Positions 61,050-64,000 of a stretch of DNA of 64,000 nt are shown piece after piece (position 1 is the first letter of the stretch; each line of letters starts with the position of its first letter). This DNA comes from Methanomicrobiaceae archaeon. GTDB taxonomy: Archaea; Halobacteriota; Methanomicrobia; Methanomicrobiales; Methanomicrobiaceae. The DNA lies in contig JAFGNT010000021.1 of the NCBI GenBank assembly GCA_016926855.1, positions 62,001 to 126,000 of the forward strand. Direction: 5' to 3'. The translations under genes and the position numbers were made by a program. The notes under the pieces are model-generated. The model was not told where the DNA came from and did not search any database. It saw only the letters and a program-made list of their open reading frames with translations.

Positions 61050-61637
61050 ATGATCGATCAAACAAAATTCAAATTCATAAAAGAGAAGTATGGATATTAC
61101 GCAAGCTGGGCAATTTGGGCTGATGCCGGAACAAAACCAAAAGACAATGTTGGCGACCTGGGTGTTTTTGATATAAATACAAATACTGGCCTTTTACACC
61201 AATTGAATCCTGACATCATTCTGGTTGGACTCAATGTATCGCGTGGAATGATTAAGGTTCCACTAGCAAATTTTCACGATGAACGGCCTGAAGCAATGGA
61301 TTTCAAGATTAGATATGCATTGAGTGGTTCCCCTTTTTGGGGCGCATACATGACAGATATAATCAAGGATTTTGATCAAAAAGTATCCGGAAAATTTATG
61401 AGTTTCTTAAGGACACATAAATCGTTTGAATTAGAGTATATAGAATCTTTTCGTGAGGAAATAAATGATTTAGGAAGTCATAATCCTACGATAATCGCCT
61501 TTGGAGGAGATGCTTATTCGATTCTGACCAGAAACTTCTCGAATGAATACAAGATTCTCAAAATACCCCATTACAGCAAATTTTGCAGCAAGGAAAAATA
61601 TAGAGAAGAAGTATGTTGCATTTTGCAGTATCAATAA
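61050..61637 (+). CDS. Putative uracil-DNA-glycosylase-fold-like protein (DUF1643/UDG-like), unknown function
   Basis: LNPDIILVGLNVSRG and HNPTIIAFGGDAYSILTR...KILKIPHYS resemble the UDG-fold first strand and HPS-like motif; start chosen at MIDQTKF. Confidence 0.5.
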   Translation: MIDQTKFKFIKEKYGYYASWAIWADAGTKPKDNVGDLGVFDINTNTGLLHQLNPDIILVGLNVSRGMIKVPLANFHDERPEAMDFKIRYALSGSPFWGAYMTDIIKDFDQKVSGKFMSFLRTHKSFELEYIESFREEINDLGSHNPTIIAFGGDAYSILTRNFSNEYKILKIPHYSKFCSKEKYREEVCCILQYQ

Positions 61638-62019
61638 AACAACCCTAAAGCGAAAAACGGATAGGAGACGTCTGGCCTGGGGGATGCGGAGAGATAGGGA
61701 TACTTGCCTATACCCCGGGGTGACGCAAGGTCGGAAGAGTCGAAAAAACACACCTCCATTACGTTAATCGGCTAGGTAAAATTCCAAAAAATGCGGCCGA
61801 TTTCTAATTTTAACTTTGATTAGGGTTTCTAATGAGCCAAATCTTCATTGATTAATGGTTCATAGATACAAGAACAAGGTCGATATTTTTTTGCTTTGAG
61901 TGTTTCCTCCAAGAAGATGATTGTAGTAAATCTGATGATTTTATTCGCCGGTGGCTACCTTTATGCGACAAATAGACTCAATCCCATCCTCATGTATTAT
62001 TAACACGACTCGATTTTTT

Positions 62020-62184
62020 CTAATACAGCTCCATGGCCTCCATATCATCATCGAGATCATCGGGCCATTCCAGATCCAGGACAACCGATCCGTCGTTCAA
62101 GAGGTCGCCAATCTCCACAAACTGGTTCGGCGGCAGATCGATCTCTTCGATGTCGCCGTTTGTTCGCCGCACTGTCACCCACAT
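62020..62184 (-). CDS. 54-aa acidic small protein MWVTVRRTNGDIEEIDLPPNQFVEIGDLLNDGSVVLDLEWPDDLDDDMEAMELY
   Basis: Complete short ORF below the supplied track cut-off; translated by hand; protein-like composition. Confidence 0.55.
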   Translation of the reverse strand: MWVTVRRTNGDIEEIDLPPNQFVEIGDLLNDGSVVLDLEWPDDLDDDMEAMELY

Positions 62185-62371
62185 AAAAAATCCATGCACA
62201 TTTCAGGTGATAAAATTTATTGCCGGAAGTCAGTGCCGGAGGGATTGTAAGCAGAGTTTACCGCGATCTACCGCGACACCACCCCGATCCGCGCAAAAAC
62301 CGCGGTAGTCACGTTCATATCCCGGCCTCAGTCCGGATACTGTGCAGCAAGAGGGTTCACGACAAAGCGCA

Positions 62372-62474
62372 ATCTGTCAACAACTGTAAATATTAGAAAA
62401 ATTTACAGATACTTTTATATTTTCATAGACTGTTATGATCTGTAAGAAACTGAAAATATTACTAAAATTTACAG
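62372..62474. promoter_or_regulatory. Two 37-bp direct repeats (62372-62408 and 62438-62474) with a TATA-like element between them, upstream of the second Fic gene
   Basis: ATCTGTCAACAACTGTAAATATTAGAAAAATTTACAG vs ATCTGTAAGAAACTGAAAATATTACTAAAATTTACAG, 31/37 identical; each includes a CTGTAAAT...ATTTACAG-type dyad. Confidence 0.85.
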
Positions 62475-62495
62475 TTTGTGTGAGGACATGCGCCC

Positions 62496-63827
62496 ATGAA
62501 AATACCTGAAAAACCCCGTGATCCGAATGTAATTATTGAAAATATGGGGGAAGAGTTCTCCAATTTTTTTCTGGCATACAGTATTGGAGATGAAAAATCC
62601 GCCGGGATCCGGGAATACGTACGGAAGTACAATGAGCTGCATTATTCTCACTGGGATGATCTCAAACGAAAAAAAATCCCTTACGATACAGAATTGTTCT
62701 GGCTGCTCCTGAAGGTTCTTCGAAGGGAAAGATTCACTAAAATCGGGATCGGGGACGAAACTTTCACATTTGTCATGCTTGGAAAATTCCAGCGAAAGCT
62801 CCATCAGATTGACAAAGAGTCGCCTGCACCGATAGACGGACTGACAGGAGAAAAGCCGGGCGAAGCGAGCAAACGGCAGTATTTGTCCAATTCAATCATG
62901 GAGGAGGCGATCGCTTCAAGCCAGCTGGAAGGCGCAGCGACAACGAGGGCGATTGCGAAAAAGTTCCTGCGGGAAGGCAAATCTCCGCGGAACAAATCCG
63001 AGCGGATGATCCTGAACAACTACCGGACGATTCAGAAGCTGAAGGAGATAAAGGACCTCCCGCTCTCCCTGGACCTGATCACCGATATTCACATGGAGAT
63101 TACCAACGGAACGTTGGAGAAACGGGACGATGAAATCTTCTTCCGGACGAGTGATGATATAGTTGTCCGGGACAGGGCGGACTATACCAAAATCTATCAT
63201 CAGCCGCCAAGCTTTGAAGCAGTCCCGGCAATGCTCGATAACCTCTGTACTTTTGCCAATGACGATGAGATATTTATCCACCCGATACTCAAGGCAATCA
63301 TCATCCACTTCCTTATCGGGTATATTCATCCTTTCAATGACGGCAACGGGAGGACTGCTCGTGCATTATTCTACTGGTACGTGCTGAAAAACGGCTACTC
63401 CCTCTTCGAGTATCTTTCAATATCCCGGATATTCGTACATTCCCCTGCAAAATATGCCCGGGCATACCTGTACACCGAAAATGATGAAAACGACATGACC
63501 TATTTCGTCGAGTTCAATCTCGATAGTATCAGCCGGGCAATGGATGAGCTTAAAACGTATATTGAGGAGAGTCAGGCCGAACAACGGGAAGCAATCCGCC
63601 TTGCCGGGGCAATTCCGGGCGTCTCGTTCCGGCAGGCGGAAATCCTCAAGGATTTCATCAGCCACCCCGACCGTTCGTATGCAATCAGCGAGATGGCGGG
63701 CAAGTACAAAGTGTCGATGCCGACGGCGAGGAGTGATCTGCTTACGCTTGAAGGACTCGGGAAACTCAGAAAAATCAAAGACGGGAAACGATGGGTCTTC
63801 CTGTTGAGCGACACATGGGCACAATGA
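62496..63827 (+). CDS. Fic-family protein (class II: SSQLEG) with C-terminal winged HTH
   Basis: HPFNDGNGRTARALFYWYVL; EAIASSQLEGAATTRAIAKKFL; AISEMAGKYKVSMPTARSDLLTLEGLGKLRK. Confidence 0.95.
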   Translation: MKIPEKPRDPNVIIENMGEEFSNFFLAYSIGDEKSAGIREYVRKYNELHYSHWDDLKRKKIPYDTELFWLLLKVLRRERFTKIGIGDETFTFVMLGKFQRKLHQIDKESPAPIDGLTGEKPGEASKRQYLSNSIMEEAIASSQLEGAATTRAIAKKFLREGKSPRNKSERMILNNYRTIQKLKEIKDLPLSLDLITDIHMEITNGTLEKRDDEIFFRTSDDIVVRDRADYTKIYHQPPSFEAVPAMLDNLCTFANDDEIFIHPILKAIIIHFLIGYIHPFNDGNGRTARALFYWYVLKNGYSLFEYLSISRIFVHSPAKYARAYLYTENDENDMTYFVEFNLDSISRAMDELKTYIEESQAEQREAIRLAGAIPGVSFRQAEILKDFISHPDRSYAISEMAGKYKVSMPTARSDLLTLEGLGKLRKIKDGKRWVFLLSDTWAQ

Positions 63828-64000
63828 TACACGGTGTGACCGGGAGAAATATCCTGAAATAGTAAAACAAGGTTCCGAAAAGAGAGTACACTATCGAGCA
63901 TTATATACTGATTCCGGCAGATCGATTCTTCATTGAAGAATGACGGGAGCCGGGGAACAATGCAGGATCATTATGTCGGAGATGTCGGGGACTTCGGGAA

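Noticed and set aside
61660-61770. Possible ncRNA or tRNA-like GC-rich segment after the UDG-like gene
   Set aside because: No cloverleaf or recognised RNA motif could be supported by eye; left unassigned.
1-64000. rRNA, tRNA, transposase or integrase genes
   Set aside because: None recognised from the ORF track or by reading; a tRNAscan/Infernal run would be needed to exclude small RNAs.

Overview
The window looks like chromosomal DNA from a methanogenic archaeon, probably Methanomicrobiales-like; this is inferred from gene content and no taxonomic search was run. Positions 1-43200 are a GC-rich, densely coding core. It carries a sulfur-handling cluster (SLC13 permease, MBL-rhodanese, two YeeE/YedE), an aldolase, an M1 peptidase, a CoA-ligase/F390-synthetase-like gene, LemA-DUF2207, a tungsten aldehyde:ferredoxin oxidoreductase, a FecBCD-type ABC transporter, a malic enzyme / rubredoxin-TPP enzyme / fumarate reductase A-B / fumarase cluster, grpE-dnaK-dnaJ, a DrrAB-like ABC exporter and an M20 peptidase. 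From about 43200 to the end the DNA becomes AT-rich and is a composite defence/accessory island: a Fic protein behind an unusual alternating-strand operator array; a C5 methyltransferase / MutL-MORC-like ATPase / Z1 helicase / PD-(D/E)XK (DUF4420) / AIPR operon (Mza-like) with a convergent Vsr nuclease; an RNase III-fold protein whose catalytic residues appear lost; a 1887-aa DUF4011-helicase-Vsr-like REase-DUF3320 protein (Hhe-like); a possible UDG-fold protein; a small acidic protein; and a second Fic protein with its own upstream repeats. The strongest unexplained signals are (1) five 20-bp sites at exactly 40-bp spacing on alternating strands upstream of the first Fic gene, (2) a 105-bp duplication of the flavodoxin 5' end flanking that Fic module, (3) the degenerate RNase III-like protein between the two large defence systems, and (4) the rubredoxin-rubredoxin-TPP enzyme fusion.
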